64,000 nucleotides of DNA from Stutzerimonas stutzeri TS44. GTDB taxonomy: Bacteria; Pseudomonadota; Gammaproteobacteria; Pseudomonadales; Pseudomonadaceae. The notes beneath the pieces are model-generated. The model was not told the DNA's origin. It ran no database searches and saw only the letters and a list, made by a program, of their open reading frames with translations. Of the stretch, positions 27,659-39,941 are shown one piece after another. The DNA lies in contig AJXE01000006.1 of NCBI GenBank assembly GCA_000263395.1, positions 62,001-126,000 of the forward strand, read 5' to 3'. The position numbers and the translations under genes were made by a program. Positions within the stretch are counted from its first letter, which is position 1; the number at the start of each line of letters is the position of its first letter.

Positions 27659-28912
27659 TTAGTTGCCGTACACCGGCAGCCTGGCGCAGATCGCCTGGAC
27701 CTTGGCACGCACCGCGTCGACCACGGACTCGTCGCCCATGTTGTCGAGGATGTCGCCGATCCAGCCGGCCAGTTCACGGCACTCGGCTTCCTTGAAGCCG
27801 CGGGTGGTCACGGCCGGGGTGCCGATGCGCAGACCGGAGGTGACGAACGGCGAACGCGGGTCGTTCGGCACGCTGTTCTTGTTCACGGTGATGAAGGCGC
27901 GGCCCAGAGCGGCGTCAGCATCTTTACCGGTGACGTCCTGCTTGATCAGCGAGAGCAGGAACAGGTGGTTCTGGGTGCCACCGGACACCACGTCGAAACC
28001 ACGCTGGATGAACACCTCGGCCATCGCCTGGGCGTTCTTCACCACCTGCTGCTGGTAGGCCTTGAACTCGGGCTGCAGGGCTTCCTTGAAGCAGATCGCC
28101 TTGGCGGCGATGACATGCTCCAGCGGGCCGCCCTGGGCGCCGGGGAAGACCGCGGAGTTGAGCTTCTTCTCGATCTCCTCGTTCTTCTTCGCCAGGATCA
28201 GGCCGCCGCGCGGGCCGCGCAGGGTCTTGTGGGTGGTGGTGGTGACCACGTCGGCGAACGGCACCGGGTTCGGATAGACGCCAGCGGCGACCAGACCGGC
28301 CACGTGGGCCATGTCGACGAACAGGTAGGCACCGACCTTGTCGGCGATGGCGCGGAAGCGGGCGAAGTCCAGAATCTGGGAGTAGGCGGAGAAGCCGGCG
28401 ACGATCATCTTCGGCTTGTGCTCGACGGCCAGACGCTCGACTTCGTCGTAATCGATCAGGCCGGCGTCGGTGATGCCGTACTGCACGGCGTTGTAGAGCT
28501 TGCCGGAGGACGACACCGACGAGCCGTGGGTCAGGTGACCACCGTGGGCCAGGCTCATGCCGAGGATGGTGTCGCCAGCGCTGAGCAGCGCCAGGTAGAC
28601 GGCGGCGTTGGCCTGGGAGCCGGCGTGCGGCTGGACGTTGGCGTAATCGGCGCCGAACAGCTGCTTGGCGCGGTCGATGGCCAGTTGCTCGACCACGTCG
28701 ACGTGCTCGCAACCGCCGTAGTAGCGCTTGCCCGGGTAGCCTTCGGCGTACTTGTTGGTCAGCACCGAACCCTGGGCTTCCATCACCGCCGGGCTGGTGT
28801 AGTTCTCCGAGGCGATCAGCTCGATGTGGTCTTCCTGACGCTGGGCTTCCTGCTGCATGGCAGCGAAGAGTTCGGCGTCGAAGCGTTCGATGGTCAAGTC
28901 ACGGCTGAACAT
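27659..28912 (-). CDS. glyA: Serine hydroxymethyltransferase
   Basis: This PLP enzyme interconverts serine and glycine with tetrahydrofolate, feeding one-carbon metabolism. The 417 residues are full length. The PLP lysine is in [17 protein letters not shown] (about 220-236). Other motifs are [18 protein letters not shown] and [14 protein letters not shown] near the N-terminus. Pseudomonads carry two or three glyA copies; by position after cstA-yjiA this corresponds to the PA4602 copy (glyA3). Monocistronic, with its own terminator. Confidence 0.96.
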   Translation of the reverse strand: MFSRDLTIERFDAELFAAMQQEAQRQEDHIELIASENYTSPAVMEAQGSVLTNKYAEGYPGKRYYGGCEHVDVVEQLAIDRAKQLFGADYANVQPHAGSQANAAVYLALLSAGDTILGMSLAHGGHLTHGSSVSSSGKLYNAVQYGITDAGLIDYDEVERLAVEHKPKMIVAGFSAYSQILDFARFRAIADKVGAYLFVDMAHVAGLVAAGVYPNPVPFADVVTTTTHKTLRGPRGGLILAKKNEEIEKKLNSAVFPGAQGGPLEHVIAAKAICFKEALQPEFKAYQQQVVKNAQAMAEVFIQRGFDVVSGGTQNHLFLLSLIKQDVTGKDADAALGRAFITVNKNSVPNDPRSPFVTSGLRIGTPAVTTRGFKEAECRELAGWIGDILDNMGDESVVDAVRAKVQAICARLPVYGN

Positions 28913-29163
28913 GGCAGTCCTCTGAGGTCAGCTGGCGGTAAAAATAGAGCCGCGGATTCTACCCCAATCCACCGCGCGGCGGGTATGAGCGCCGGTCATG
29001 CGCAAGATGAGCGCGGCAGCCGCCAGGCGCCGCCACGACCGGGCGCCGCGGTTTGCCCTGCCCGGTGCATTCGGGTAGCGTTGCTCCCTTTAAGCGCGCC
29101 CCGGCTGTGCGGTTTCGCGCAGCGGGTTCGAGTCTCTTCATCACCGTCACGGGCATCGTTTTC

Positions 29164-30831
<1,668 letters not shown>

Positions 30832-30840
30832 TGGTGCACG

Positions 30841-30866
30841 ACGGAGCCGCAAGGCTCCGTTTTTTG
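30841..30866 (+). terminator. Terminator of ettA
   Basis: ACGGAGCC and GGCTCCGT form an 8-bp stem with GCAA loop followed by six T residues, nine bases after the ettA stop. Confidence 0.95.
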
Positions 30867-31002
30867 TCCAGCGAACTCCCACTGCGCCAAAACAGCGCTC
30901 ACTAGCAGCCTCTCCGCCTTTTTGCCTGCGACATTTTCGCGCACGGCAAGCGTCACGCCAGCCAGGCTACACGCCAATTCCCATCAGGCATTCGGTTGCG
31001 AA

Positions 31003-31019
31003 TGCACCAATATAGTGCA
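31003..31019. promoter_or_regulatory. NtrC binding site upstream of gdhA
   Basis: TGCACCAATATAGTGCA matches the NtrC dyad (TGCACC-N5-GGTGCA type) with a single change. It lies 147 bases before the gdhA start, in the 334-base gene-free stretch 30832-31165, which otherwise holds the ettA terminator and no other site I can name. NtrC directly represses gdhA in P. putida under nitrogen limitation, so the same is expected here. No -24/-12 sigma-54 promoter was evident. Confidence 0.72.
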
Positions 31020-31135
31020 AACAAAATCGGCGAACAGGATGCGTTTTGCACCCGAGCAGCGCACCACGATTCATGTTGCCCTTTCATGAAGCGAAGCAGG
31101 TTTGCTAAAGTCGCCCGCCAAAAAAATTTTAGTGA

Positions 31136-32506
<1,371 letters not shown>

Positions 32507-32540
32507 CAGCCGCGGCAAGCTCCAGGCTGCAAGCGACAAG

Positions 32541-32577
32541 AAAAGCCCCCGCCGGATCGTCCGGCAGGGGCTTTTTT
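32541..32577 (+). terminator. Terminator of gdhA
   Basis: AAAAGCCCC pairs with GGGGCTTTTTT, enclosing an inner CCGG-rich dyad, 34 bases after the gdhA stop. Confidence 0.93.
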
Positions 32578-32590
32578 CATTTCAGGTGGA

Positions 32591-33140
32591 TGCCGTACCG
32601 CCGCAGGGTGGGCTTTAGCCCACCAAGAGTTATCGATCCGGTGACGGCGGGCTGAAGCCCACCCTACAAGTGCAGCCTGCGTCTACCAGTAGTTCTCCAC
32701 CGCCACCGGCCCCGGCTTGCGCGTCAACTGCAGTACCGCCGTAGGGTGGGCTTCAGCCCACCAAGAGCTATCGATCCGGCGACGGTGGGCTAAAGCCCAC
32801 CCTACAAGTACAGCCTGCACCTACCAGTAATTCTCCACCGCCACCTGCCCCGGCTTGCGCGTCAGCTGCCGTACCGCCGTAGGGTGGGCTTCAGCCCACC
32901 AAGGGTATCGATCCGGCGACGGCGGGCTAAAGCCCGCCCTACAAGTGCAGCCTGCGCCTACCAGTAATTCTCCACCGCCACCTGCCCCGGCTTGCGCGTC
33001 AGCTGCAGCACCGCCGTAGGGTGGGCTTCAGCCCACCAAGGGTATCGATCCGGTGACGGCGGGCTAAAGCCCGCCCTACAAGTGCAGCCTGCGCCTACCA
33101 GTAATTCTCCACCGCCACCTGTCCCGGCTTGCGCGTCAGC
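32591..33140. repeat. Tandem 137-138-bp array: duplicated fpr gene tail plus REP pair
   Basis: The stretch between gdhA and fpr is a direct repeat. Units start at 32683, 32821, 32958 and 33095 (spacing 138, 137, 137), with a truncated REP-only unit at 32591-32682. Each unit has two parts. The first 46 bases, read on the minus strand, encode LTRKPGQVAVENYW and the stop codon of fpr; the copy at 33095 is the real gene end and the other three are duplicates. The remaining 91 bases are a pair of REP-like hairpins (GTAGGGTGGGCTTCAGCCCA and, in inverse order, GGGCTAAAGCCCGCCCTAC). Copies differ by a few substitutions. No transposase or RAYT gene is in the window. Confidence 0.93.
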
Positions 33141-33871
33141 GCCAGGTTGAGGTCGCGGGCCTTCAGCACGGCGCGGGTGTCTTCGATCATCTGCGGGTTG
33201 CCGCAGAGCATGATGCGCGAATGCTCGGGCGTCAGCTGCAGATCGGCGGCACGTTCCAGCTCGCCATTCTCGATCAGCGTGGTGACACGCGCGTGCAGGG
33301 TGCCAGGCACCTGTTCGCGGGTGACCACCGGCAAATACAGCAGTTTCGACCCCAGCCCCTCCAGATACTCGCGCTGCGGCAGTTCGGCGATCAGCTGCTG
33401 ATAGGCCAGCTCGCGCGCCTCGCGCACGCTGTAGACGAGGATGATGCGCTCGAAGCGCTGCCAGGCCTGAAAGTCCTGCAGGATCGACAGGAACGGCGCG
33501 ATGCCGGTGCCGGTGGCCAGCAGCCAGAGGTCGCGGCCATCGGGGAAACGGTCCAGGGTCAGGAAGCCGAAGGCCTGCTTGTCGATCAGCAGCTCGTCGC
33601 CGACCTGGAGCCGGCTCAGCTCGCTGGTGAACTCGCCGTCCGGCACGACGATGGAGAAGAAGTCGAGAAACTCGTCGTGCGGCGCCGAGACCATCGAATA
33701 GGCGCGCCAGACGATGCAGCCGCTGGGCTTGCGCACGCCGAGGCGGGCGAACTGGCCGGCGCTGAAACGAAATCCCGGATCGCGGCTGGTGCGCAGGGTG
33801 AACAGGCTGGGCGTCAGCGTCTGCACCTCGAGCAAGCGCTGGCGGGTGAACTTCTCTTCGCTGGCGGTCAT
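33095..33871 (-). CDS. fpr: Ferredoxin--NADP reductase
   Basis: A 258-residue flavoenzyme that exchanges electrons between NADPH and ferredoxin or flavodoxin and is part of the oxidative-stress response in pseudomonads. FAD binding is by WRAYSMVSAPHDEFLDFF (RxYS); NADP binding by LLATGTGIAPFLSIL and GNPQMIEDTR. The C-terminus AVENYW is typical of the bacterial subclass I. The ATG at 33869-33871 gives MTASEEKFTRQRLLEVQTLT; the open frame upstream is rejected as it overlaps rlmG. Three extra copies of its last 15 codons lie downstream. Divergent from rlmG. Confidence 0.96.
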   Translation of the reverse strand: MTASEEKFTRQRLLEVQTLTPSLFTLRTSRDPGFRFSAGQFARLGVRKPSGCIVWRAYSMVSAPHDEFLDFFSIVVPDGEFTSELSRLQVGDELLIDKQAFGFLTLDRFPDGRDLWLLATGTGIAPFLSILQDFQAWQRFERIILVYSVREARELAYQQLIAELPQREYLEGLGSKLLYLPVVTREQVPGTLHARVTTLIENGELERAADLQLTPEHSRIMLCGNPQMIEDTRAVLKARDLNLALTRKPGQVAVENYW

Positions 33872-33967
33872 ACTTCGCTCCCTCCGAGCCTCTGTCGGAC
33901 CTGCCGCACGCAGCGTCCGTAACGCCTTGATACTCCTTTCCGATGCCGACAAACACCGCCAGTTCTC

Positions 33968-35095
33968 ATGCCTATTCTCGACACGCCCTACGCCCGCCTC
34001 GATCTGATCCGCCAGCCGGAGCAACCGAACGAGCCGCTGCAGGCCTTCGATGCCGCCGACGAGTACCTGCTCGCCGAGCTGCATCCGCGCGCCCTGCCGG
34101 CGACCACGCGGGTGCTGATTCTCAACGACAGCTTCGGCGCGCTGGCCTGCGCCCTGGCGGCGCATGTCGAAGTGACCAGCAGCGGCGACTCGCATCTGGC
34201 CCACCTGGCGCTGCAGAAGAACCTGGCGCGCAACGGGCTGCCGGCCGAGCGTGTGCGTTTCGTCCCGGCCAGCGAGGTGGCCCAGGGTCCGTTCGATCTG
34301 GTGCTGATTCGCGTACCGAAGACCCTGGCCCTGCTGGAAGAACAGCTGATCCGCCTGCACGGCCAACTGGCACCAGGCGCCCAGGTGATCGCCGCGGCAA
34401 TGATCAAGCACCTGCCGCGCGCCGCCGGCGATCTGCTGGAGCAGTACATCGGCCCGCTACAGGCCTCGCTGGCGGTGAAGAAGGCGCGTCTGCTCAGCGC
34501 CACGCCCGCGCAAAGGCCGGCGCCCGTCTCGCCCTACCCGACCCGCTACCGGCTCGATCAGCCAAAACTCGAACTGCTCAACCACGCCAACCTGTTCTGC
34601 CGCGAAGGCCTGGATATCGGCACCCGCGCCTTCCTGCCGCATCTGCCCAAGGCGCTGGGCGCGCTGCGCGTGGCCGACCTCGGTTGCGGCAACGGCGTGC
34701 TCGGCATCGTCTATGCGCTGAACAACCCGCAGGCCGAACTGACGCTGGTGGACGAGAGCTACATGGCGGTGCAGTCGGCGCGGGAAAACTGGCAGGCCGT
34801 TCACGGCCAGCGCCCGGTGGAGATTCGCGCCGGCGACGGCCTGGCCGAGCAGCCGCCCGCCTCGCTGGACCTGGTGCTGTGCAATCCGCCGTTCCACCAG
34901 CAGCAGGTGGTCGGCGACTTCCTCGCCTGGCGCATGTTCACCCAGGCCAAGGCCGCGCTGCACCAGGGCGGCGAGCTGTGGATCGTCGGCAACCGCCACC
35001 TGGGCTATCACCTCAAGCTCAAGCGCCTCTACGGGCGGGTCGAGCAGGTCGCGGCGACGCCCAAGTTCGTCATCCTGCGCGCGATCAAGGGTTAG
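33968..35095 (+). CDS. rlmG: 23S rRNA (guanine-1835-N2) methyltransferase RlmG
   Basis: A 375-residue SAM-dependent rRNA methyltransferase with the duplicated Rossmann-type architecture of the RsmC/RlmG family: a degenerate N-terminal domain (about 1-180) and a catalytic C-terminal domain with VADLGCGNGVLGIVYAL (about 237-253) and the NPPF active-site motif in VLCNPPFHQQQ (about 305-315). RsmC is the alternative, but length and the N-terminal sequence favour RlmG. Its stop codon overlaps that of the convergent DJ-1 gene by four bases (TTAG). Confidence 0.92.
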   Translation: MPILDTPYARLDLIRQPEQPNEPLQAFDAADEYLLAELHPRALPATTRVLILNDSFGALACALAAHVEVTSSGDSHLAHLALQKNLARNGLPAERVRFVPASEVAQGPFDLVLIRVPKTLALLEEQLIRLHGQLAPGAQVIAAAMIKHLPRAAGDLLEQYIGPLQASLAVKKARLLSATPAQRPAPVSPYPTRYRLDQPKLELLNHANLFCREGLDIGTRAFLPHLPKALGALRVADLGCGNGVLGIVYALNNPQAELTLVDESYMAVQSARENWQAVHGQRPVEIRAGDGLAEQPPASLDLVLCNPPFHQQQVVGDFLAWRMFTQAKAALHQGGELWIVGNRHLGYHLKLKRLYGRVEQVAATPKFVILRAIKG

Positions 35096-35649
35096 CCGGC
35101 TACCAGCATATCGGCAGCCACCTCGCGGCGCCGGGCCTTGCCGACCAGGCGCTCGACCAGCGTCAGGGCGAACTCCAGCGCGGTCGCCGGGCCCTGGCTG
35201 GTGATGCAGTTGCCGTCGACCACCACCGGCTGATCGACGAACACGCTGCCGCCCAGCCTGTCGCTCATGCCCGGATAGCAGGTGACGCGGCGGCCCTTGA
35301 GCACGCCGTAGGCATGCAACGCCACCGCCGGCGCGGCGCAGATCGCGGCGAACTCGCGACCGCCGGCCGCCTGCTGACGCACGCGCTCGGCCAGCGGCTC
35401 CAGCTCGCCGAGCGTCTGCGCGCCGGGCATGCCACCGGGCAGCACGATCAGGTCGAAATCCTGCGCCAGCACGTCGAGCAGCATGGCATCGGCGGTGATC
35501 CGCGTGCCGCGCGCGCAGGTCAGCATGCGCCGCTCCTCGGCGCTGGCGACGGTGACGTCGAGGTCGGCGCGGCGCAGCACGTCGATCAGGGTGACGGCTT
35601 CGAGATCCTCGGAACCGTCGGCGATCGGAATCAGGACACGTTTGCTCAT
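35092..35649 (-). CDS. DJ-1/PfpI family protein (YajL-like)
   Basis: A 185-residue protein of the DJ-1 superfamily. It starts MSKRVLIPIADGSEDLEAVT, where the Glu of GSEDLE matches the DJ-1 active-site glutamate, and has the nucleophile cysteine in FAAICAAPAVALHAYGVL (about 103). VVDGNCITSQGPATALEFAL is the conserved end. Members act as chaperones, protein or glyoxal deglycases, or redox sensors; the activity is debated. It converges on rlmG with overlapping stops, and is divergent from the purine permease gene. Confidence 0.9.
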   Translation of the reverse strand: MSKRVLIPIADGSEDLEAVTLIDVLRRADLDVTVASAEERRMLTCARGTRITADAMLLDVLAQDFDLIVLPGGMPGAQTLGELEPLAERVRQQAAGGREFAAICAAPAVALHAYGVLKGRRVTCYPGMSDRLGGSVFVDQPVVVDGNCITSQGPATALEFALTLVERLVGKARRREVAADMLVAG

Positions 35650-35783
35650 GGACTTCTCCTGCTTGATGAAAATTCAAACGTGCATTCGGGCGATGTAACA
35701 TGCGCCGCCTTTGCGAGCGCCCTGCGGATGGGCTTTGCTGTAGCAGGCCCACCTCCCCTACGACCGGCACGAGAGAATCGACC

Positions 35784-37076
35784 ATGCTGGAAAAGCTGTT
35801 CCAACTCAAGGCGCACGGCACCAACGTGCGTACCGAGATCCTGGCCGGTGTCACCACCTTCCTGACCATGGCCTACATCCTCTTCGTCAACCCGAGCATC
35901 CTCAGCGAAACCGGCATGGACAAGGGCGCGATCTTCGTCGCCACCTGCCTGGCGGCGGCCATCGGTTCGGCGGTGATGGGCATGATCGCCAACTACCCGA
36001 TCGCCCTGGCGCCGGGCATGGGCCTCAACGCCTTCTTCACCTACACCGTGGTGCTGGGCATGGGCCATACCTGGCAGGTCGCGCTCGGCGCGGTGTTCGT
36101 TTCCGCGTGCCTGTTCTTCCTGCTGTCGATCTTCAGAATCCGCGAATGGATCATCAACAGCATCCCGCTGGAGTTGCGCTCGGCCATCGCCGCGGGGATC
36201 GGCCTGTTCCTCGCGCTGATCGCCCTGCAGAGCGCCGGCATCGTCGTCGACAACCCGGCCACCCTGGTCGGCATGGGCGACTTGGGCAAGCCGCAGGCGC
36301 TGCTGGCGATCCTCGGCTTCTTCCTGATCATCGGCCTGGAGGCCCGCGGCGTCACCGGCGCGGTGCTGATCAGCATCCTCGTGGTGACGGTGATCAGCAT
36401 CCTGCTCGGGGTGTCCGAGTTCGCCGGCGTGGTGTCGATACCGCCGTCGCTGGCGCCGACCTTCCTGCAACTCGACATCCTCGGCGCGCTGGATGTGGGG
36501 CTGGTCAGCGTGATCTTCGCCTTCCTCTTCGTCGACCTGTTCGACAACTCCGGCACCCTCATCGCGGTGGCAAAGAAGGCCGGGCTGATGCGCAAGGACG
36601 GCTACCTGCCGAAGATGGGCCGCGCGCTGATCGCCGACAGCACCGCGGCGCTCGGCGGCTCGCTGCTGGGCACCTCGACCACCACCAGCTACATCGAATC
36701 GGCCGCAGGCGTCAGCGCCGGCGGGCGTACCGGACTGACCGCCATCGTGGTCGCCGTGCTGTTCCTGCTGGCGCTGTTCTTTGCGCCGCTGGCCGGCAGC
36801 GTGCCGGCGTTCGCCACCGCGCCGGCGCTGCTGTTCGTCGCCGTGCTGATGGCCTCGGGCCTGGCCGAGATCGACTGGCATGACCTCACCGTCGCCGCGC
36901 CGGTGCTGATCACCGCCCTGGCGATGCCGCTGACCTACTCCATCGCCACCGGCATCGCCTTCGGCTTCATCGCCTGGGTCGCCGCCAAGTTCCTCGCCGG
37001 CCGCGCGCGCGAGCTGAGCGTGGCGATGTGGGTGCTGTCGGCGCTGTTCGTGGTCAAGCTGGCGTTCCCCGGCTGA
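35784..37076 (+). CDS. NCS2/AzgA-type purine permease (adenine/guanine/hypoxanthine)
   Basis: A 430-residue inner-membrane proton symporter. The start [20 protein letters not shown] is conserved in the AzgA-like branch; the upstream open frame is not. Key motifs include [20 protein letters not shown] (about 71-90), [20 protein letters not shown] and [20 protein letters not shown]. About 13 membrane segments. Related E. coli proteins are GhxP, GhxQ, PurP and AdeQ; which purine is carried cannot be fixed from sequence. No guanine riboswitch or PurR box was found in the 134 bases upstream. Confidence 0.92.
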   Translation: MLEKLFQLKAHGTNVRTEILAGVTTFLTMAYILFVNPSILSETGMDKGAIFVATCLAAAIGSAVMGMIANYPIALAPGMGLNAFFTYTVVLGMGHTWQVALGAVFVSACLFFLLSIFRIREWIINSIPLELRSAIAAGIGLFLALIALQSAGIVVDNPATLVGMGDLGKPQALLAILGFFLIIGLEARGVTGAVLISILVVTVISILLGVSEFAGVVSIPPSLAPTFLQLDILGALDVGLVSVIFAFLFVDLFDNSGTLIAVAKKAGLMRKDGYLPKMGRALIADSTAALGGSLLGTSTTTSYIESAAGVSAGGRTGLTAIVVAVLFLLALFFAPLAGSVPAFATAPALLFVAVLMASGLAEIDWHDLTVAAPVLITALAMPLTYSIATGIAFGFIAWVAAKFLAGRARELSVAMWVLSALFVVKLAFPG

Positions 37077-37200
37077 TCGCGACCGCCGCTCAGGTCGGGC
37101 GCCCACGCGCGCGCGGCCTGACAACCCTCCCCGCCGCCCGTACAATCGTCGCCCCGCCGCGGGCGCTCGCCGCCGGCTCCATCACGCAACGACCGCCGCC

Positions 37201-38289
37201 ATGACCCAGCTTCGCTTCGACCCCGCCTGCTACGACAGCCAACTCGCCGACAAGGCCGCGCGCCTGCAGGCACTGCTCGCGCCCTTCGCCGCACCCGCCG
37301 CGGAGATATTCGATTCGCCACGCGAGCACTACCGCCTGCGCGCCGAGTTCCGCCTGTGGCGCGAAGACGGCCAGCGCCATTACGCGATGTTCGAGCCGGG
37401 CGACAAGCACAAGGCGATCCTGATCGACGAGTTCCCCATCGCCAGCCGCCGGATCAACGAACTGATGCCGCAGCTGAAGGCTGCCTGGCAGGCGTCCGAA
37501 GTGCTGAGTTTCAAGCTGTTCCAGGTGGAATTTCTCACCACCCTGGCCGGTGACGCGCTGATCACCCTCGCCTATCACCGCCCGCTGGACGAGGCCTGGC
37601 AGGCCGCAGCCGAGCAGCTCGCCGCGCAACTGGGCGTGAACCTGGTCGGCCGCTCCAAGGGCAAGCGCATCGTCATCGGTCGCGATTATGTGGAGGAGGA
37701 ACTGGTGGTCGCCGGCCGCAGCTTCCGCTACCGCCAGCCGGAAGGCGCCTTTACTCAGCCCAACGGTGAGGTCTGCCAGAAGATGCTCAACTGGGCCTTT
37801 GATGCCCTCGGGCAGCGCGACGACGACCTGCTGGAGCTCTACTGCGGCAACGGCAACTTCACCCTGCCGCTGGCCACCCGCGTGCGCCGGGTGCTGGCCA
37901 CGGAGATCAGCAAGACCTCGGTCAACGCCGCGCTGGCCAATATCGCTGACAACGGCATCGACAACATCGCGCTGGTGCGCCTCTCCGCCGAGGAGCTGAC
38001 CCAGGCGCTCAACGAGGTGCGGCCGTTCCGCCGTCTGGCCGGCATCGACCTGAAGAGCTACGACTTCGGCAGCGTCTTCGTCGACCCGCCGCGCGCCGGC
38101 ATGGACCCGGACACCTGCGAACTGACCCGCCGCTTCGAGCGCATCCTCTACATCTCCTGCAACCCGGAAACCCTGGCGCAGAACATCGCCCAGCTGGCCG
38201 ACACCCACCGTATCGAACGCTGCGCACTGTTCGACCAGTTCCCCTACACCCACCACATGGAGTCTGGCGTGTTGCTGGTCCGCAAGTGA
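37201..38289 (+). CDS. trmA: tRNA (uracil-5-)-methyltransferase
   Basis: A 362-residue enzyme that forms m5U54 in the T-loop of tRNA. SAM-binding motif is [16 protein letters not shown] (about 212-227), [10 protein letters not shown] (about 296-305) is motif IV, and the catalytic cysteine is in [14 protein letters not shown] (about 320). The C-terminal glutamate base is in [12 protein letters not shown]. There is no TRAM domain, which separates it from RlmD and RlmC. Length equals the E. coli enzyme (366). An inverted repeat follows the gene. Confidence 0.96.
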   Translation: MTQLRFDPACYDSQLADKAARLQALLAPFAAPAAEIFDSPREHYRLRAEFRLWREDGQRHYAMFEPGDKHKAILIDEFPIASRRINELMPQLKAAWQASEVLSFKLFQVEFLTTLAGDALITLAYHRPLDEAWQAAAEQLAAQLGVNLVGRSKGKRIVIGRDYVEEELVVAGRSFRYRQPEGAFTQPNGEVCQKMLNWAFDALGQRDDDLLELYCGNGNFTLPLATRVRRVLATEISKTSVNAALANIADNGIDNIALVRLSAEELTQALNEVRPFRRLAGIDLKSYDFGSVFVDPPRAGMDPDTCELTRRFERILYISCNPETLAQNIAQLADTHRIERCALFDQFPYTHHMESGVLLVRK

Positions 38290-38300
38290 CCGCCCGCGAC

Positions 38301-38353
38301 TGAACGCCAGCGGTGCACCGGCGTTCACATCCGTAACCGCTCACGGATTACGG
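38301..38353. promoter_or_regulatory. Overlapping inverted repeats before the CstB-like gene
   Basis: TGAACGCC (38301-38308) pairs with GGCGTTCA (38320-38327) around GGTGCACC, itself a palindrome. ATCCGT (38329-38334) pairs with ACGGAT (38343-38348). The second dyad abuts the ribosome site GGAGG. The first may end trmA; the second may be an operator for a sulfide-type regulator. No such regulator gene lies nearby. Confidence 0.4.
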
Positions 38354-38363
38354 AGGTGCACGC

Positions 38364-39758
38364 ATGCTGATTTTCGAGCCGATCTATACCGACGGTCTGG
38401 CGCAGATTTCCTACCTGGTGGGTGACAGCAAGGCCGCCGTCGCCGCGGTGATCGACCCGCGCCGCGACATCGACATCTACCTCGACCTGGCCCGCGAAAA
38501 GGGCCTGCGCATCGCCTACGCCATCGAGACCCACATCCACGCCGACTTCGTTTCCGGTGCCCAGGCACTGGCCGAACGCTGCGGCGCCGCGATCATCGGC
38601 GGACGTTCGGCGGATTACGCCTTCGGCCTGCGTCAGGTGGACGACGGCGAAGTGCTAACACTGGGCCAGGTCAGCCTGCAGGCGCTGCACTCGCCGGGTC
38701 ACACCCCCGAGCACATCTCGCTGCTGCTGCGTGACAACCAGCAGGGCGAGGCGCCGTTCGCGCTGTTCACCGGCGATACGCTGTTCAACCTCGACGTCGG
38801 CCGCCCAGACCTGCTCGGCGCGGACAGCACCAAGCAGCTAGCGGCGCAGCTCTACGCCACGCTGTTCACCCGCTACCTGCCGCTGGGCGAGCGCATCGAG
38901 ATCTACCCTTGCCACGGCGCCGGCTCGGCCTGCGGCAAATCCATCGGCGACCGTCGCCACTCCACGCTCGGCAACGAATTGCTGTTCAACCCGGCGCTGA
39001 ACCAGCGCCGCACCGAGCAGGAGTTTGTCGACTGGCTGCTCGACGGCATGCCCGAGCCGCCGCGCCACTATGCGCGGCTCAAGCAGCTCAACGCGCGCCC
39101 GCTCGAGCGCCTGCATGGCCCGGCGCTGCCGCCACCGCTGGCGCCGGAGGCGTTCCGCCAGCGCACCGCCGATCCCAGCGCCGTGCAACTGGTGGATGTG
39201 CGCTCGATCCTGGCCTTCGGCGGCGGCCATGTGCCGGGTGCGCTGAACATTGCGCTGCGCGACGAGTTCGCCAGCTGGGCCGGCTGGATGCTCGACGACC
39301 AGCGACCGATCTACCTGATCGGCGAGGACAGTGTGGAGGTCCACCAGGCGACGCTGCAGCTCTATCGCATCGGCCTCGACCAGGTCGCCGGCTACCTGCG
39401 CAACGGCATGAGCGACTGGCAGAACGCCGGCCTGCCGCTGGCATGCGTCGACCAATGGACGGTACATGAACTCGACCGCCGGCGCGGCGACGCCGAGGTC
39501 CAGGTGCTCGACGTGCGTTCACCCGAGGAGGTTGCGCAGGGCCGTGTGCCCGGCGCCCGGCATGCCTTCGTCGCGCATCTGCCGCAGCATCTCGCGCAGC
39601 TGGACCGGGACGGCACCGTGGCGGTCTATTGCGGCAGCGGCTATCGCGCCTCGATTGCCGCAAGCCTGCTCAAGCGCCACGGTTTCAGCCAGGTGGTCAA
39701 CGTGCCGGGCTCCTGGGCCGCCTGGCGCAAGCACGACCTGCCGGTGGCGGAACGCTGA
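38364..39758 (+). CDS. CstB-like persulfide dioxygenase-rhodanese fusion
   Basis: A 464-residue sulfide-detoxification protein with three domains. The metallo-beta-lactamase domain (about 1-235) is of the ETHE1/persulfide dioxygenase type: ETHIHADFVSGA (HxHxD), LHSPGHTPEHIS, LFTGDTLFNLDVGRPDL and PCHGAGS. The first rhodanese domain (about 265-350) has IYLIGEDS at the active loop and lacks the cysteine. The second (about 365-460) has an intact loop, AVYCGSGYRAS. This matches S. aureus CstB (dioxygenase, dead rhodanese, live rhodanese), which turns persulfides into thiosulfate. GGAGG precedes the ATG. It is monocistronic here, without sqr or a CstR gene nearby. Confidence 0.9.
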   Translation: MLIFEPIYTDGLAQISYLVGDSKAAVAAVIDPRRDIDIYLDLAREKGLRIAYAIETHIHADFVSGAQALAERCGAAIIGGRSADYAFGLRQVDDGEVLTLGQVSLQALHSPGHTPEHISLLLRDNQQGEAPFALFTGDTLFNLDVGRPDLLGADSTKQLAAQLYATLFTRYLPLGERIEIYPCHGAGSACGKSIGDRRHSTLGNELLFNPALNQRRTEQEFVDWLLDGMPEPPRHYARLKQLNARPLERLHGPALPPPLAPEAFRQRTADPSAVQLVDVRSILAFGGGHVPGALNIALRDEFASWAGWMLDDQRPIYLIGEDSVEVHQATLQLYRIGLDQVAGYLRNGMSDWQNAGLPLACVDQWTVHELDRRRGDAEVQVLDVRSPEEVAQGRVPGARHAFVAHLPQHLAQLDRDGTVAVYCGSGYRASIAASLLKRHGFSQVVNVPGSWAAWRKHDLPVAER

Positions 39759-39849
39759 TCAGCTGCGGCGTGGCCGACGATAGCGTGGTAAGCCGTCGAC
39801 GGCCTGTTCCACCCGTTCTGGGTGCGCAACCTGGGTCGGTGACCCGGCC

Positions 39850-39940
39850 ATCCGGTGGATAAGGCGGCGCCGTTATCCCCCCTACACCGCGCCGAATCAC
39901 GCGATCCGTAGGGTGGAAAACGGCCGACAGACTTTTCCAG
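39850..39940. repeat. REP-like palindromic elements
   Basis: Two hairpins lie between the CstB-like gene and the b561 fusion gene. GGATAA (39857-39862) pairs with TTATCC (39873-39878) over a GGCGCC core, followed by CCCTAC. GGAAAA (39915-39920) pairs with TTTTCC (39933-39938) and is preceded by GTAGGGT. The GTAGGGTGG edges match those of the array at 32591-33140, so they are probably members of the same or a sister REP family, in a convergent intergenic region. Confidence 0.65.
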
Positions 39941-39941
39941 C

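Noticed and set aside
29095-29150. tRNA-like stretch (GGTTCGAGTC) upstream of ettA
   Set aside because: No acceptor or anticodon stem can be formed; it is not a tRNA.
32591-33140. Possible CRISPR array
   Set aside because: The units are near-identical along their whole 137 bp with no variable spacers, and part of each is the fpr gene end; no cas genes are present.
32958-33956. 332-codon minus-strand frame ending in two copies of RKPGQVAVENYW
   Set aside because: It is the frame beside fpr running through the repeat array; the second copy of the motif comes from the duplicated gene tail, not from a fused protein.
35650-35783. Purine riboswitch before the NCS2 permease
   Set aside because: No paired P1-P3 elements or conserved loop sequences could be found.
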